Source: Campylobacter jejuni (lineage in GTDB: Bacteria > Campylobacterota > Campylobacteria > Campylobacterales > Campylobacteraceae). From it: DNA of 34,421 bases. Below the pieces are notes generated by a model that saw only the letters and a list, made by a program, of their open reading frames with translations, searched no databases and was not told where the DNA came from. Shown piece by piece: positions 15,225-23,576 of this stretch (positions within the stretch are counted from its first letter, which is position 1; each line of letters opens with the position of its first letter). The DNA lies in assembly GCF_002179635.1 (NCBI RefSeq), contig NZ_NFOE01000039.1, positions 1-34,421 of the forward strand, in the 5' to 3' direction. The position numbers and the translations under genes were made by a program.

Positions 15225-15856
15225 TGGATTTTGAAGCCATAAGACAAGCTTTAAATAAAAGACTCAAAGCTTTGCAAATTTTAGCATTTGCTGAAGCTTT
15301 GGTTATATTTTTTCTTGCTTTTCAATTTAGCAAAGATGTGATTATAGCTTTGTTTTTTGCTGTTTTAGCAGGAGTTTTGTTTTTTAGAATTTTAGGAAGA
15401 AAGCTTATGTGGGGACGCAATGAGCTTGTATTTAAAATGTGTGAAGAATTTTTAAAGCAAAACAATGCTAAATTTGACAAACAAGGTTTTAATCAAAAAG
15501 ATTTTGAAAAAATTGCTTTTGATTTTTCTTTAAAAACTTATCATTCTCAAAATTCTTTTATTTTTGATGATTTTATTCTTTATGATGTAAAATTTAAAGA
15601 TGAATTTGGGAATTTCTTTTGTGGAATTTTGCTTTATAGTAAGAAATTAAAAGAAGATATTAACTCAAATGAAAGTATTTTTGAAAAAGTAAAAGATAAA
15701 GAATTTTCTACACAAAGAGTTTTGAAAAAAGATGATTATTTGCTTATAGCAAGTTTGAAAAATCCTTTTTTTGCTGATTTAAAAATTTCAAGCGAGTTAA
15801 ATTTTAAACTTTTTAGAGCTAATTTAGAAAAAATTCAAGCTTTTATACATGATTAA
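15224..15856 (+). CDS. Membrane-anchored protein of unknown function
   Basis: 210 residues. Two adjacent hydrophobic segments (about 17-35 and 38-56) form a membrane hairpin; the remaining roughly 150 residues are soluble and probably cytoplasmic. The layout and segments such as FILYDVKFKDEFGNFFCGIL recall DUF3137-type proteins, but I am not certain. The ATG overlaps the typA stop (TAATG), so translation is coupled; the same pairing occurs in C. jejuni (Cj0039c-Cj0038c, by recall). The function is unknown. Confidence 0.75.
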   Translation: MDFEAIRQALNKRLKALQILAFAEALVIFFLAFQFSKDVIIALFFAVLAGVLFFRILGRKLMWGRNELVFKMCEEFLKQNNAKFDKQGFNQKDFEKIAFDFSLKTYHSQNSFIFDDFILYDVKFKDEFGNFFCGILLYSKKLKEDINSNESIFEKVKDKEFSTQRVLKKDDYLLIASLKNPFFADLKISSELNFKLFRANLEKIQAFIHD

Positions 15857-15875
15857 GTTTAGCTTACTTAATCAT
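15849..15875. terminator. Bidirectional hairpin between convergent genes
   Basis: Arms ATGATTAAGT (15849-15858) and its complement (15866-15875) with a 7-base loop, followed by TTTTG on the plus strand. It covers the stop codons of both the membrane protein gene and the carbonic-anhydrase-like gene. Confidence 0.6.
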
Positions 15876-16608
15876 TTTGTTCCAAATTATTAATTTCTTG
15901 TATTTTCAAATTCTCATTTTTTCCCATTAAATTTTGTATGGTTTGGATTTGCTCTTTAGAGGCATAGCTCATATCTTTTAAAACTATCCAAGTGATTTTT
16001 TGATTACAAGGCTTGTTGAGTTTATTTTTAAAGATATAAAAAGATTGAAGATTATTTGGCAATAACTCATTAGCACTTAAGCCTTGAACATAAAGCTTAT
16101 CGCCTTCTTTTTTAGGAAAAGCACGGATGATTTTTTTAATAAAAGGATTTTCCACACCTTCTTGTAAAAATAATGCAACTACTACTATATCGCCTTTTTG
16201 ACTTACATGACTAAAATGAATTTCTAAAGGATAAGACTTTTTATCAATAGAAATTTTTGATGGGCTATGAAAGTGAAAATGAGATAAATTATAACTTGTA
16301 TTATCTAGTACAATATGGCTTCCATTGCTTGCAAAATACATTTTTATGGTATAACCATCATTTATTAAACCAAAAGAATCATTTGAGTAGTTAAATTCTA
16401 AAGAATGATTTTTATTTGTAGCCTTTTTACTATTTATATTGATAAAATCTTGATTTAAACCACTTTCACAATAAATCCAGTTTTTATCTAAATTTTTCCA
16501 TTTGTCTTTGTCTATAAAATTTCCATGCGAGGCATTTTGAGGCATTTGCTCATAGGCAAAAAGCATGCTAGTGGTAAATAAACCAAAAAGTATTTTTTTA
16601 AAACTCAT
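15868..16608 (-). CDS. Exported alpha-carbonic-anhydrase-like protein with altered active site
   Basis: 246 residues with a signal peptide ending near MLFA (residue 18). The alpha-CA fold is clear: CESGLNQDFININ (for CxxGxxQSPINI), SHFHFHSPSK with zinc ligands His112 and His114, PLEIHFSHV with the third ligand His131, VVVALFLQEGVENPF, and PCNQKITWIVLKDM near the C-terminus. Other key residues are changed. The position of Glu106 in human CA II is Lys118, the LTTPP loop carrying Thr199 reads KLNKP, and the proton-shuttle His64 position is Tyr86. It may be a slow enzyme or a non-catalytic zinc protein of the periplasm. The ATG has AAAGGA upstream. It is divergent from the GNAT gene, with overlapping -10 boxes. 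Confidence 0.82.
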   Translation of the reverse strand: MSFKKILFGLFTTSMLFAYEQMPQNASHGNFIDKDKWKNLDKNWIYCESGLNQDFININSKKATNKNHSLEFNYSNDSFGLINDGYTIKMYFASNGSHIVLDNTSYNLSHFHFHSPSKISIDKKSYPLEIHFSHVSQKGDIVVVALFLQEGVENPFIKKIIRAFPKKEGDKLYVQGLSANELLPNNLQSFYIFKNKLNKPCNQKITWIVLKDMSYASKEQIQTIQNLMGKNENLKIQEINNLEQND

Positions 16609-16625
16609 AATATTCCTTTTTTTAG

Positions 16626-16635
16626 TATAATTATA
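16626..16635. promoter_or_regulatory. Overlapping divergent -10 boxes
   Basis: The palindrome TATAATTATA supplies TATAAT on the plus strand (16626-16631, for the GNAT gene at 16661) and TATAAT on the minus strand (16630-16635, for the carbonic-anhydrase-like gene at 16608). The two polymerases would exclude each other. Confidence 0.5.
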
Positions 16636-16660
16636 AAAAAATAAATCCTATAAGAAGCTT

Positions 16661-17110
16661 ATGTTTAAAAATAATTATATTAAAATTAAATATTTTAAAA
16701 AAATTACAGATGATATTAAGGATAAATTGATTGATATATGGGAGGATAGTGTAAAACATTCCCATGATTTTTTATCTGATTTTGATAGAGAAAAGATTAA
16801 AAATGATCTTTTAAATTCTCAAGTATTTTTTAGTTTAAATTATTTGATTTGTTATGATAAAGACGAAATGATTGGATTTTTAGCATTTATGGACGATAAA
16901 ATTGAAATGTTGTTTTTAAGGTCAAAATATTTCAACAAAGGTATAGGCACCACTTTAATGTCCAAAGCCGTAAATGATTATCATTTGAAATATGTTGAAG
17001 TAAATAAAGATAATTATAAGGCATATAAATTTTATCAGAAAAATGGTTTTATACAAGAGAGTGAATATAAAGATGAATATGGTTTTATTATTTTAAAAAT
17101 GAAATTTTAA
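16661..17110 (+). CDS. GNAT-family N-acetyltransferase (YjaB-like)
   Basis: 149 residues. Typical elements are IWEDSVKHSHDFLSD near the N-terminus, MIGFLAFMDDKIEMLFL (beta4), then the acetyl-CoA pyrophosphate loop region KYFNKGIGTTLM (fitting Q/RxxGxG/A loosely, with GIG), VEVNKDNYKAYKFYQKNGF (beta5-alpha4) and a final beta strand. This pattern matches small YjaB-type acetyltransferases whose substrates are unknown. No strong ribosome binding site precedes the ATG (AAGAAG is the best). It ends exactly where pcm ends on the other strand, with no spacer. Confidence 0.8.
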   Translation: MFKNNYIKIKYFKKITDDIKDKLIDIWEDSVKHSHDFLSDFDREKIKNDLLNSQVFFSLNYLICYDKDEMIGFLAFMDDKIEMLFLRSKYFNKGIGTTLMSKAVNDYHLKYVEVNKDNYKAYKFYQKNGFIQESEYKDEYGFIILKMKF

Positions 17111-17743
17111 CTATTCTTTGCCATCTTTGATAGGCACAAAAAGGCATTCATCTAAAACTTCTTTGCTAATCTCACCATCTTTTTTGGTAAATTTAGTGAT
17201 GAATTGTTGATTTCCTATAAGTAAAGGAGCTACTAAAATTCCGTTATTTTCAAGTTGATCAAATAATACATTTGGGATATGCTCTATATAAGCTGAGAAT
17301 AAAATTCTATCATAAGGTGCATAATTTTTCCAGCCATTTTGCCCATCATCAAATTTTACATGAATATTAGCATAGTTTAGTTTTTTAAATTTTTCTATAG
17401 CGCTAATTGCAAGTTTTTCAATGCGCTCTATGGTAAAAACTCTTCTAATAAGCTTACTTAAAATCGCGGCTTGATACCCGCTACCACAACCTATTTCTAA
17501 AACACTATCGGCATCTTTAAAATCAAGCGCCATGGTCATTTTTGCTACAGTTAAGGGCGAGCTTATCCATTGATTGCCCATTAGAGGAAGCGCATCAAGT
17601 CTATAAGCATGCATTTTTAAAGGTGAAAAAATTTCTCTTGGAGTAGAACAAAAAGCTTCAAATAATTCTTCATTGATGAAAGTATTTTTGCGAATTTCTT
17701 CTGCCATAGTTTGACATTGTTTTTGTTCAAATATATGAATCAA
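17111..17743 (-). CDS. pcm: Protein-L-isoaspartate O-methyltransferase
   Basis: 210 residues. The SAM-binding motif I is VLEIGCGSGYQAAIL at 81-95, the isoaspartate-site segment is QWISSPLTVAKM (58-69), and YDRILFSAYIEHIP follows, all typical of PCMT. It methylates isoaspartyl residues in aged proteins to start their repair, using S-adenosylmethionine in the cytoplasm. The TTG start is chosen because AAGGAG lies 6 bases upstream. It lies alone between the convergent GNAT gene and the dsbI terminator. Confidence 0.9.
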   Translation of the reverse strand: MIHIFEQKQCQTMAEEIRKNTFINEELFEAFCSTPREIFSPLKMHAYRLDALPLMGNQWISSPLTVAKMTMALDFKDADSVLEIGCGSGYQAAILSKLIRRVFTIERIEKLAISAIEKFKKLNYANIHVKFDDGQNGWKNYAPYDRILFSAYIEHIPNVLFDQLENNGILVAPLLIGNQQFITKFTKKDGEISKEVLDECLFVPIKDGKE

Positions 17744-17805
17744 TAAGCACTCCTTGATAAAAAGCGTTATTTTATCTTAAATTTTATTTATCTAGCTTTA
17801 AAATC

Positions 17806-17829
17806 CTTAAGGCGTAAAAACGCCTTAAG
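17806..17829 (-). terminator. Rho-independent terminator after dsbI
   Basis: A 9-base-pair GC-containing stem, CTTAAGGCG (17806-17814) with CGCCTTAAG (17821-17829) and a 6-base loop, just past the dsbI stop. On the minus strand it is followed by GATTTTAAA, a weak T-run. Confidence 0.7.
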
Positions 17830-17830
17830 A

Positions 17831-19348
17831 TTAATCAAGTGTATAAAGGATGTTTAACCCATCTTGATAAGATAAGATGTGTGCTTTGCCATCTTTAAAG
17901 AATAAGCTTCTTGCATTAGTTATATTTTCTGGATAAGAAATAGTTTTTACAACTTCTTCTTTATCTAGATCAATTACAGCAATAACATTATGCTTTTTAC
18001 TTAATGCATAAATTTTACCATCTTTAAATGCCATTGAAGTTACATAAAGATCGCCCAAAGTTTTTCCTTCTTTTAGTTCAGCTTTAGGAGTAAATTCAGC
18101 TGAAAGAACTCTATCTGCTAAAGAAATTTTAGAAATTACAAAAGTTTTAGCGTCTTTATTATTTGGAACAGTTGCTGTATACATATATTTTCCATCGGTA
18201 GTTGTACTTAAAATATGATGGAATTTAGCTCTAACTGTATCAATTCTACCACGACCAAGATCTTTACCTTGCCCTTCGAAATTATTTGCTCCTCTCATAA
18301 AATCAGCATATTGTAAAGCTTCATCTGCATTAGGATTTTGAGCAAATCTTAAGAAAGATTTATTAGAACCCATTAAGATGTATTTGTTATCTAAATAAGG
18401 AATAATTCCTACGATAGGATTAATTGTAGCTGAAAAATATGGATCTAATAGAAAATCTGCTTTAGTACTAAAATTATCATCTAAGAAAAATACTTCCCAT
18501 TTAGAACTTGCAACATACTCTCCATTAATATAATCAAGAGTGTTAATAGCCTTAGGAAAATCAATTTTTGTTTCATTTGTTATTTTTAGATTTTCATCAA
18601 TACTTGCAAATGGAGCATTGCTGATATTATTATCAAACTGAATGCCTAGTTTTTCACTAGCAGGTGCAAAAGCAAAATCAGGTTCTTTAACATCGCGTTT
18701 TCCTAAGAAAGAAACACTTTTCCAGCTTTTACTCCAACCTGAATCATCCCAAATGATGTATTTAGGATTTAAACTAAAGCGAGCTGGATCACCTTGCCCA
18801 CTATATGGAATAGGACCAGTGCTTACGAAAGCTTGGAATACATTTGAAGCTACAATAAAAGCAACAATAACCATAGCGGCTAAGTTAAATTTAGTTAATT
18901 TTCTAAAGCTAGCTCCTTCCATTTCTTTTTCAAAAGATCCAAATTTTGGAGCAAAAGCAAAAATAACACCCAGTAGTAAAACAACCGCCCAAAACACTAC
19001 TTCAGCCCAAAAATAAGTGTGTAGACCAAAAATAGGTAAACCAAAACCTTGATCAAGATCACGATGTGCGTGACCACTTATATGGTTAAATGATTGCCAT
19101 AAACCAAACGCAGTTGCAAATAAAAGGAATGCTAAAAATTTACCTTTCATGCCATAACGCACAACAAATAAAGCCGCTACACCGATATAAATCATTGATT
19201 CTCTTTGACCCCAGCAAGAAGTACAAGGGCTATCACCTAGCATATAGCCAAAAATTAAATTTGCAATTCCAACAGGTAATAAAATTATTAAAAAACCTGC
19301 CATGCACATTAAAAAATAAAAGAATTTAGTTTTATTAATATCATACAT
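17831..19348 (-). CDS. dsbI: DsbB-type thiol oxidoreductase DsbI with C-terminal propeller domain
   Basis: 505 residues from the ATG at 19348; a GTG three codons earlier sits too close to AAAGG. The N-terminal part has about five membrane segments and one periplasmic CxxC, Cys42-Thr-Ser-Cys45 in DSPCTSCWGQRE, as in DsbB. After a last membrane segment (about 155-172), roughly 320 periplasmic residues carry repeated blade-like strands (GKYMYTATV, GKIYALSKKHNVIAVIDLD, GKAHILSYQDG), fitting the beta-propeller of Campylobacter DsbI (Cj0017c by recall). It oxidises disulfide carriers, passing electrons to quinone. Only three cysteines exist (15, 42, 45), so the second DsbB cysteine pair is absent. 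It lies 11 bases after dba. Confidence 0.9.
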   Translation of the reverse strand: MYDINKTKFFYFLMCMAGFLIILLPVGIANLIFGYMLGDSPCTSCWGQRESMIYIGVAALFVVRYGMKGKFLAFLLFATAFGLWQSFNHISGHAHRDLDQGFGLPIFGLHTYFWAEVVFWAVVLLLGVIFAFAPKFGSFEKEMEGASFRKLTKFNLAAMVIVAFIVASNVFQAFVSTGPIPYSGQGDPARFSLNPKYIIWDDSGWSKSWKSVSFLGKRDVKEPDFAFAPASEKLGIQFDNNISNAPFASIDENLKITNETKIDFPKAINTLDYINGEYVASSKWEVFFLDDNFSTKADFLLDPYFSATINPIVGIIPYLDNKYILMGSNKSFLRFAQNPNADEALQYADFMRGANNFEGQGKDLGRGRIDTVRAKFHHILSTTTDGKYMYTATVPNNKDAKTFVISKISLADRVLSAEFTPKAELKEGKTLGDLYVTSMAFKDGKIYALSKKHNVIAVIDLDKEEVVKTISYPENITNARSLFFKDGKAHILSYQDGLNILYTLD

Positions 19349-19359
19349 ATTCGTCACCT

Positions 19360-19527
19360 TTATAGATTCATTAGGCCTAAGATTGCGCCTGATTTACGAC
19401 CTAAATAGTCAAATACCATAATAGCCCATGAAATTACAAGTATAGAAAAAGCTAACTTTTCTTTTTCAGGTTTAGCTATCATGAGAACTATGGCAACAAA
19501 AATTAATAAAAGTTCTAAAAACTCCAT
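19360..19527 (-). CDS. dba: Small membrane protein Dba (DsbI partner)
   Basis: 55 residues, MEFLELLLIFVAIVLMIAKP at the start, then a second hydrophobic segment LAFSILVISWAIMVFDYLG. Two membrane spans are likely. AGGAG lies 5 bases before the ATG. It directly precedes dsbI, the arrangement known as dba-dsbI in C. jejuni (Cj0018c-Cj0017c by recall), where dba is needed for DsbI production or function. The gene is short and easily missed. Its promoter must lie in the 124-base spacer after nrdB's reading direction (19528-19651), where TAAAAT on the minus strand at 19561-19566 is the best -10 candidate. Confidence 0.85.
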   Translation of the reverse strand: MEFLELLLIFVAIVLMIAKPEKEKLAFSILVISWAIMVFDYLGRKSGAILGLMNL

Positions 19528-19651
19528 AATTACTCCTTATGATTAAAATAAAAACCGCGGATTTTACTGTATTAGAATAAATAAAAATAAAATATTAAAT
19601 TAAATAAAATTTTTAGTTTAAGAAATATAAAATTTTGGGTAGTTTTGTGAC

Positions 19652-20674
19652 TTAAAAGTCATCAAAACTCAAACTTCCCTTGGAATAATTTGTAACTTTG
19701 CTTTCAAAGAAATTGCTTTTTTGATCATTAAATTTAGAAAAATCATCCACCCATTTAATAGGATGTTTTGCATTATAAATTTTATCAAGATTAATAGCGA
19801 TTAGTCTTTGATCAACAAGATAGTGAATATACTCTTCTATAATATCATCTGTAAAGCCCATGATTTGATTTTGAGTGATGTATTTACCCCATTTGATTTC
19901 AAGTTCGCCTGCTTTTTTAAACATATCATAGATTTTGCTTATATTAGTATCATTAAATAAGTCAGGCCTTTCTTTACGTACAGAATTAATCATATTTTGA
20001 AATAATAACAAATGAGTAATCTCATCTCTTTGTATAAAGCGTATCATTTGCGCTGATCCTAGCATTTTCCCTGCGCGTGCTAAAGCATAAATAGCGGTAA
20101 AACCGCTATAAAAATATACCCCTTCTAAAATTTGATTTGCTACCATAGCAAGCAAGAGTTTATTATCATCTACTTCGCCAGCTAGTTCTTCATAAATACT
20201 TGAAATGAAATCATTTTTTTCTCTTAAAGTTTCATCGTGTTTTTCCATTTCATAAATTAAGTCTGTATTTTCACAGATTGCTTCAACCATTACCGCATAA
20301 GATTTTGAGTGGTTTGCTTCCTCATAAGCTTGTCTTGCTAAAACTGCATTGATTTCAGGTGCTGTGATGTAAGGATTAATATTATCAGCAAGATTGTTTG
20401 TTTGAAAACTATCCATTGAGATAAGTTGAGACCAAACTAAATCATACATTCTTTTTTCTGCTACGGTTAGATTACAGCGATAATCAAGCGCGTCTTTGGT
20501 TGTATCTACTTCTTTTGGAAACCAAGTATTTGCTTCCATTAAATCCCAAAGTTTTAAAGCCCAAGTATATTTTGCTTTGGTGAAATTTAAAATCCCATGA
20601 GGATTACCATTGAATACTTTTCTATCATTTAAAGTTTCATTTGATTTTGGGTTGTAAATTCTTTTTCTATTCAT
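19652..20674 (-). CDS. nrdB: Class Ia ribonucleotide reductase beta subunit
   Basis: 340 residues. Di-iron and radical-site motifs are intact: Asp88 in SMDSFQ, Glu119-x-x-His122 in YEEANHSKSY with the radical Tyr126, then the second iron helix pair ELAGEVDD...ANQILEGVYFYSGF and QRDEITHLLLFQNM. The C-terminal tail ends SKGSLSFDDF, the peptide that docks on the alpha subunit. It supplies the tyrosyl radical that lets NrdA reduce ribonucleotides to deoxyribonucleotides. The ATG overlaps the stop of the upstream RDD gene by 4 bases (ATGA), so it is co-translated with it. nrdA is not in this window. Confidence 0.93.
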   Translation of the reverse strand: MNRKRIYNPKSNETLNDRKVFNGNPHGILNFTKAKYTWALKLWDLMEANTWFPKEVDTTKDALDYRCNLTVAEKRMYDLVWSQLISMDSFQTNNLADNINPYITAPEINAVLARQAYEEANHSKSYAVMVEAICENTDLIYEMEKHDETLREKNDFISSIYEELAGEVDDNKLLLAMVANQILEGVYFYSGFTAIYALARAGKMLGSAQMIRFIQRDEITHLLLFQNMINSVRKERPDLFNDTNISKIYDMFKKAGELEIKWGKYITQNQIMGFTDDIIEEYIHYLVDQRLIAINLDKIYNAKHPIKWVDDFSKFNDQKSNFFESKVTNYSKGSLSFDDF

Positions 20675-21087
20675 TTTTCTACCTTTGTTACAATAACACT
20701 TTGGCTTAAAATATCATGCAAAGCCAAAGTATCTTTTCTTAAAAAACTTACCAAAAAGCCAATTAATAAACCAAAACTTACGATAAAAATAATATAGCGT
20801 AAAAGTATTCTAAAAAAATTAAGTTTTTGGCCATTTTTAAGATCAATCAAGTATAAATCATAAGCTTTAAGTCCAGGGCTTTGGGCTTTTTTCGCTAAAA
20901 ATAAGGCTTGTAAAAGCCCAAAAATTAAAGAACATAAAAAAATTATAAGTTGATTGTTTAAAAAGGCTTCTTTGGAACCAAGTGTAAAATAAAACAAATA
21001 TAAAATAGGCACATAAAGCAAAAATAGATCAATCAAAAAAGCTTTAAATCTTAAAAAGCGAGTAGCTATTTTTGCTTTAGTTTTCAT
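20671..21087 (-). CDS. RDD-family membrane protein
   Basis: 138 residues with three membrane segments (about 15-35, 47-65 and 93-115). The family's Arg and Asp signature is present: RFLRFKAFLIDLFLLYVP near the N-terminus and LHDILSQSVIVTK at the end. The role of RDD proteins is mostly unknown; some act in ion exchange. It overlaps the pyrE stop by one base and the nrdB start by four, so it is firmly inside the pyrE-RDD-nrdB run, as in C. jejuni (Cj0232c by recall). Confidence 0.85.
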   Translation of the reverse strand: MKTKAKIATRFLRFKAFLIDLFLLYVPILYLFYFTLGSKEAFLNNQLIIFLCSLIFGLLQALFLAKKAQSPGLKAYDLYLIDLKNGQKLNFFRILLRYIIFIVSFGLLIGFLVSFLRKDTLALHDILSQSVIVTKVEK

Positions 21088-21695
21088 TAGTTTCCACGAC
21101 TACCAGGTTTGATAGCTTTGGTGCCTTTTTCACAAAGTGGGCAAGTATTTGCATCATAGATGTCAAATTCGAAATTTCCTAATGCAAAAAGTGGTAAATT
21201 TTCAGGTAATTTTGCATTTTCTTTTCTTGGGTTATTTAAATTTTTTACCGCGCAAAAACCACGATTTGCTAAAGCTGCAAAGCCAACTACCTCCCCACCT
21301 AAACTCTCGATGATTTTCGCACTCTCAAGTGCTGAACCACCTGTTGTGATAATATCTTCACAAATAATAAATTTTTCACCTTTTTTTACTTCAAAACCAC
21401 GTCTAAGACTCATCGTTCCTTCTACGCGTTCAGTGAAAATAAAACGTTTATTACAAGCTCTAGCAAGCTCATAACCTGCTAAAATTCCACCTAAAGCAGG
21501 AGAACAAATACTATCAAATTTAATGTTAAAACTAGCAATAACTTTTGCAAGCTCCTCACAAAGCTCACCCGCTAGTTTCGGATTTTCTAAAACTTTAGCA
21601 CTTTGAAGGTAAAACTCAGAGTGTTTTCCTGAGCTCAGTAAGAAATGCCCTTGTAAATATGCCCCACAATCTTTATAAATTTGTTCTAAGTTCAT
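21087..21695 (-). CDS. pyrE: Orotate phosphoribosyltransferase
   Basis: 202 residues from the ATG at 21695, with AAAGG 7 bases upstream; a TTG two codons earlier overlaps the frr stop and is less likely. The PRPP-binding loop is [17 protein letters not shown], and [16 protein letters not shown] near the N-terminus and [15 protein letters not shown] are conserved OPRT segments. It joins orotate to PRPP to make orotidine 5'-monophosphate in pyrimidine synthesis. The C-terminus has an extra CPLCEKG, a possible metal site typical of the longer, archaeal/epsilon type. It follows frr by 2 bases. Confidence 0.92.
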   Translation of the reverse strand: MNLEQIYKDCGAYLQGHFLLSSGKHSEFYLQSAKVLENPKLAGELCEELAKVIASFNIKFDSICSPALGGILAGYELARACNKRFIFTERVEGTMSLRRGFEVKKGEKFIICEDIITTGGSALESAKIIESLGGEVVGFAALANRGFCAVKNLNNPRKENAKLPENLPLFALGNFEFDIYDANTCPLCEKGTKAIKPGSRGN

Positions 21696-21697
21696 TA

Positions 21698-22255
21698 TCA
21701 AACCTTTAAAAGTTCTACTTCTTTATTTTTAACTAATTCATCTACTTTTGCTGTGTAGTTATCAGTTTGCTTTTGAACTTCATCATAAGCTTTTTTAGCC
21801 TCATCTTCTGAAATTGCTTTATCTTTTTCTAATTTTTTAACCGCATCATTTGCATCTTTTCTAATATTTCTAATAGCTACTTTAGCTTTTTCTCCCATAG
21901 CTTTAGCATTTTTAGCATTTTCTTCTCTTTGTTCTCTTGTCATAGGAGGGAAGAATAATTTTACACTTTCGCCATCATTGTTTGGATTTACCCCTATGTT
22001 TGCTGCAGCTATAGCACTTTCTATAGCTTTTAGCATTGATTTCTCCCAAGGAGTAATACTAATGGTTGAAGCATCGGTCGCTAAAACCGTTGCTACTTGA
22101 TTAAGCGGGGTTGCACTACCATAATAATCTACATGAATATGATCAAGTATGTTGATATTTACTTTACCAGTTCTTATAGTGGTAAAATCTTTTTTTAAAG
22201 CCTCTAGACTTTTGTCTGATTGTTGTTTTTGCTTAGTATAAATTTCATTTAGCAT
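21698..22255 (-). CDS. frr: Ribosome recycling factor
   Basis: 185 residues from the ATG at 22255, where AAAAAAGGA lies about 6 bases upstream and the family N-terminus [20 protein letters not shown] begins; the frame stays open further upstream into secG but that part is not RRF. Typical segments are [37 protein letters not shown] and [20 protein letters not shown]. With EF-G it splits post-termination ribosomes for reuse. It lies 13 bases after secG and 2 bases before pyrE. Confidence 0.95.
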   Translation of the reverse strand: MLNEIYTKQKQQSDKSLEALKKDFTTIRTGKVNINILDHIHVDYYGSATPLNQVATVLATDASTISITPWEKSMLKAIESAIAAANIGVNPNNDGESVKLFFPPMTREQREENAKNAKAMGEKAKVAIRNIRKDANDAVKKLEKDKAISEDEAKKAYDEVQKQTDNYTAKVDELVKNKEVELLKV

Positions 22256-22268
22256 GGTATTTCCTTTT

Positions 22269-22613
22269 TTATTTGCTAGTATTGCTTTCACTAATCGGAG
22301 CACTTGGTGCGACTGGAATGCTAGTTGTGTTTGTTTCGGGTGCTTTTGGTAAAATTTGTTCTGCTTTTTCAGCAAGTGAATTAGAATTAGCGTTATTATA
22401 CATATAACTTAGAGCAATTGTGTTGGCAATAAGTAAAATACCCATCACAAAAGTAAATTTAGCTAAAAATCCTGCAGGACCTTTTGCACCAAATAAACTT
22501 TCATTGCTTCCACTATAAGCTCCAAGTCCTATACTTGAACTTTTTTGTAATAAAACCGCAATACAAATAATCACAACAATTGCAAATTGCAAAATAATTA
22601 AAAGAGTAGTCAT
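22269..22613 (-). CDS. secG: Protein translocase subunit SecG
   Basis: 114 residues. Two membrane segments (about 4-22 and 50-70) flank the SecG signature [20 protein letters not shown] and [16 protein letters not shown]. The C-terminal tail is Pro/Ser/Thr-rich and disordered. It is a small subunit of the SecYEG channel that aids protein export. AAGGAAAA precedes the ATG. It is the first gene of the secG-frr-pyrE-RDD-nrdB run; a terminator at 22684-22718 separates it from the gene upstream, so its promoter lies in 22614-22683. Confidence 0.92.
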   Translation of the reverse strand: MTTLLIILQFAIVVIICIAVLLQKSSSIGLGAYSGSNESLFGAKGPAGFLAKFTFVMGILLIANTIALSYMYNNANSNSLAEKAEQILPKAPETNTTSIPVAPSAPISESNTSK

Positions 22614-22683
22614 GAATTTTCCTTATTGAAAATAAAATGAGTATTTTAACTTAAAAAGTTTGATAAAAACTTGAAAGAGGTAA

Positions 22684-22718
22684 ATAAAATTTGCGAGAAA
22701 AAATCTCGCAAATTTTAT
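22684..22718 (-). terminator. Terminator after the Bax-inhibitor-1 family gene
   Basis: Perfect 15-base-pair stem (arms 22684-22698 and 22704-22718, GC-rich centre GCGAGA/TCTCGC) with a 5-base loop. It overlaps the stop codon; on the minus strand the second arm ends in TTTTAT followed by TTTA. Confidence 0.8.
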
Positions 22719-23416
22719 CTGCTATTAAAACTTCTTAAAATATTAAGAAGAGAGATGAAAAGGTTGATAAAATCAAGATAAAGTGCAACTGCACCTTCGA
22801 TTGGTGTTTCATAATTGCCTCTAATGATGTTTTGAGTATCATAAAGGATGTAAAAAGAAAATAAAATCGCACCAATTCCAGAAATTGCTAAACTCACAAG
22901 TGAGCTTTGGAAAAATAGATTAATTAAAGAAGCTACTACGATAACGATTAAAGCTATAAAAAGCATTTTTCCCATCATAGTAAAATCTTTTTTTGTATTC
23001 ATAGCAAATACACTTAAAGCACCAAAAGCTACTGTTGTTAAAGCAAAAGCTTGAGCGATAATACTAGCTCCTGCAGGAAGTGCTAAAACTGAATAAAGAA
23101 GTGGTGTTAAAGTAAGTCCTGAAACAAAAGTAAAGGCAAAAAGTAAAATTAAATTAAGTGGAGCCTCTCTTTTTTTCCATTGTAATGCAAACAATAAACC
23201 AATTTCAACGATAAATAAAATCCAAAAAGTTGCTTGAGATTGTGCAAATAAATGTGCTAAGGCAAAAATTCCTATGTAAGCACCTGCTGTTGCAGCCAAC
23301 AATGAAGCAGCAAAAAGCTGATAAGTTTGTTTTATAAAAATGCTCAAATCGCTTCTAGCATAACCTTCAAATTCTTGAGTTTTAGAGTTAGAATAATCTC
23401 TATCATAAAGACTCAT
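22715..23416 (-). CDS. Bax-inhibitor-1/YccA family membrane protein
   Basis: 233 residues with seven hydrophobic segments between about 28 and 228. Family marks include SGLTLTPLLYS (segment 3) and the C-terminal acidic residues in FYILYDTQNIIRGNYETPIEGAVALYLDFINLF, including the Asp pair thought to act as a pH-sensitive latch in BsYetJ. Family members are calcium-leak channels or membrane-protein quality-control partners (YccA binds FtsH). GGAGGA precedes the ATG. It is divergent from canB and ends at its own terminator, so it is probably a single-gene unit, as for Cj0236c by recall. Confidence 0.88.
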   Translation of the reverse strand: MSLYDRDYSNSKTQEFEGYARSDLSIFIKQTYQLFAASLLAATAGAYIGIFALAHLFAQSQATFWILFIVEIGLLFALQWKKREAPLNLILLFAFTFVSGLTLTPLLYSVLALPAGASIIAQAFALTTVAFGALSVFAMNTKKDFTMMGKMLFIALIVIVVASLINLFFQSSLVSLAISGIGAILFSFYILYDTQNIIRGNYETPIEGAVALYLDFINLFISLLNILRSFNSR

Positions 23417-23540
23417 TAAAATCCTCCAATAATTTTTAAAACTAAAATTTACAAAAAAAAGATAAATGAAAGATTAAAACCACATAAAAATGCAATAAAA
23501 AATAAATTTAATCGATTTGTTTTAAGTAAAAATAATTTAG

Positions 23541-23546
23541 TATAAT
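23541..23546 (+). promoter_or_regulatory. -10 box of canB-mscS
   Basis: Perfect TATAAT preceded by TTTAG, 30 bases before the TTG start of canB. Transcription would begin near 23553. Confidence 0.65.
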
Positions 23547-23576
23547 TCTTTATTAAAATGCAAAAAAGGACTTTTA

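Noticed and set aside
18642..19016. Open frame of 124 codons on the plus strand
   Set aside because: Antisense of dsbI; low-complexity, with no supporting signal.
22256..22375. Longer frr frame reaching into secG
   Set aside because: It overlaps the end of secG; the RRF family N-terminus and a good ribosome binding site are at 22255.
23507..23520. CGATTT resembling a sigma-28 -10 element upstream of canB
   Set aside because: No fitting -35 element at the right spacing, and neither flanking gene is flagellar; the TATAAT at 23541 explains canB.
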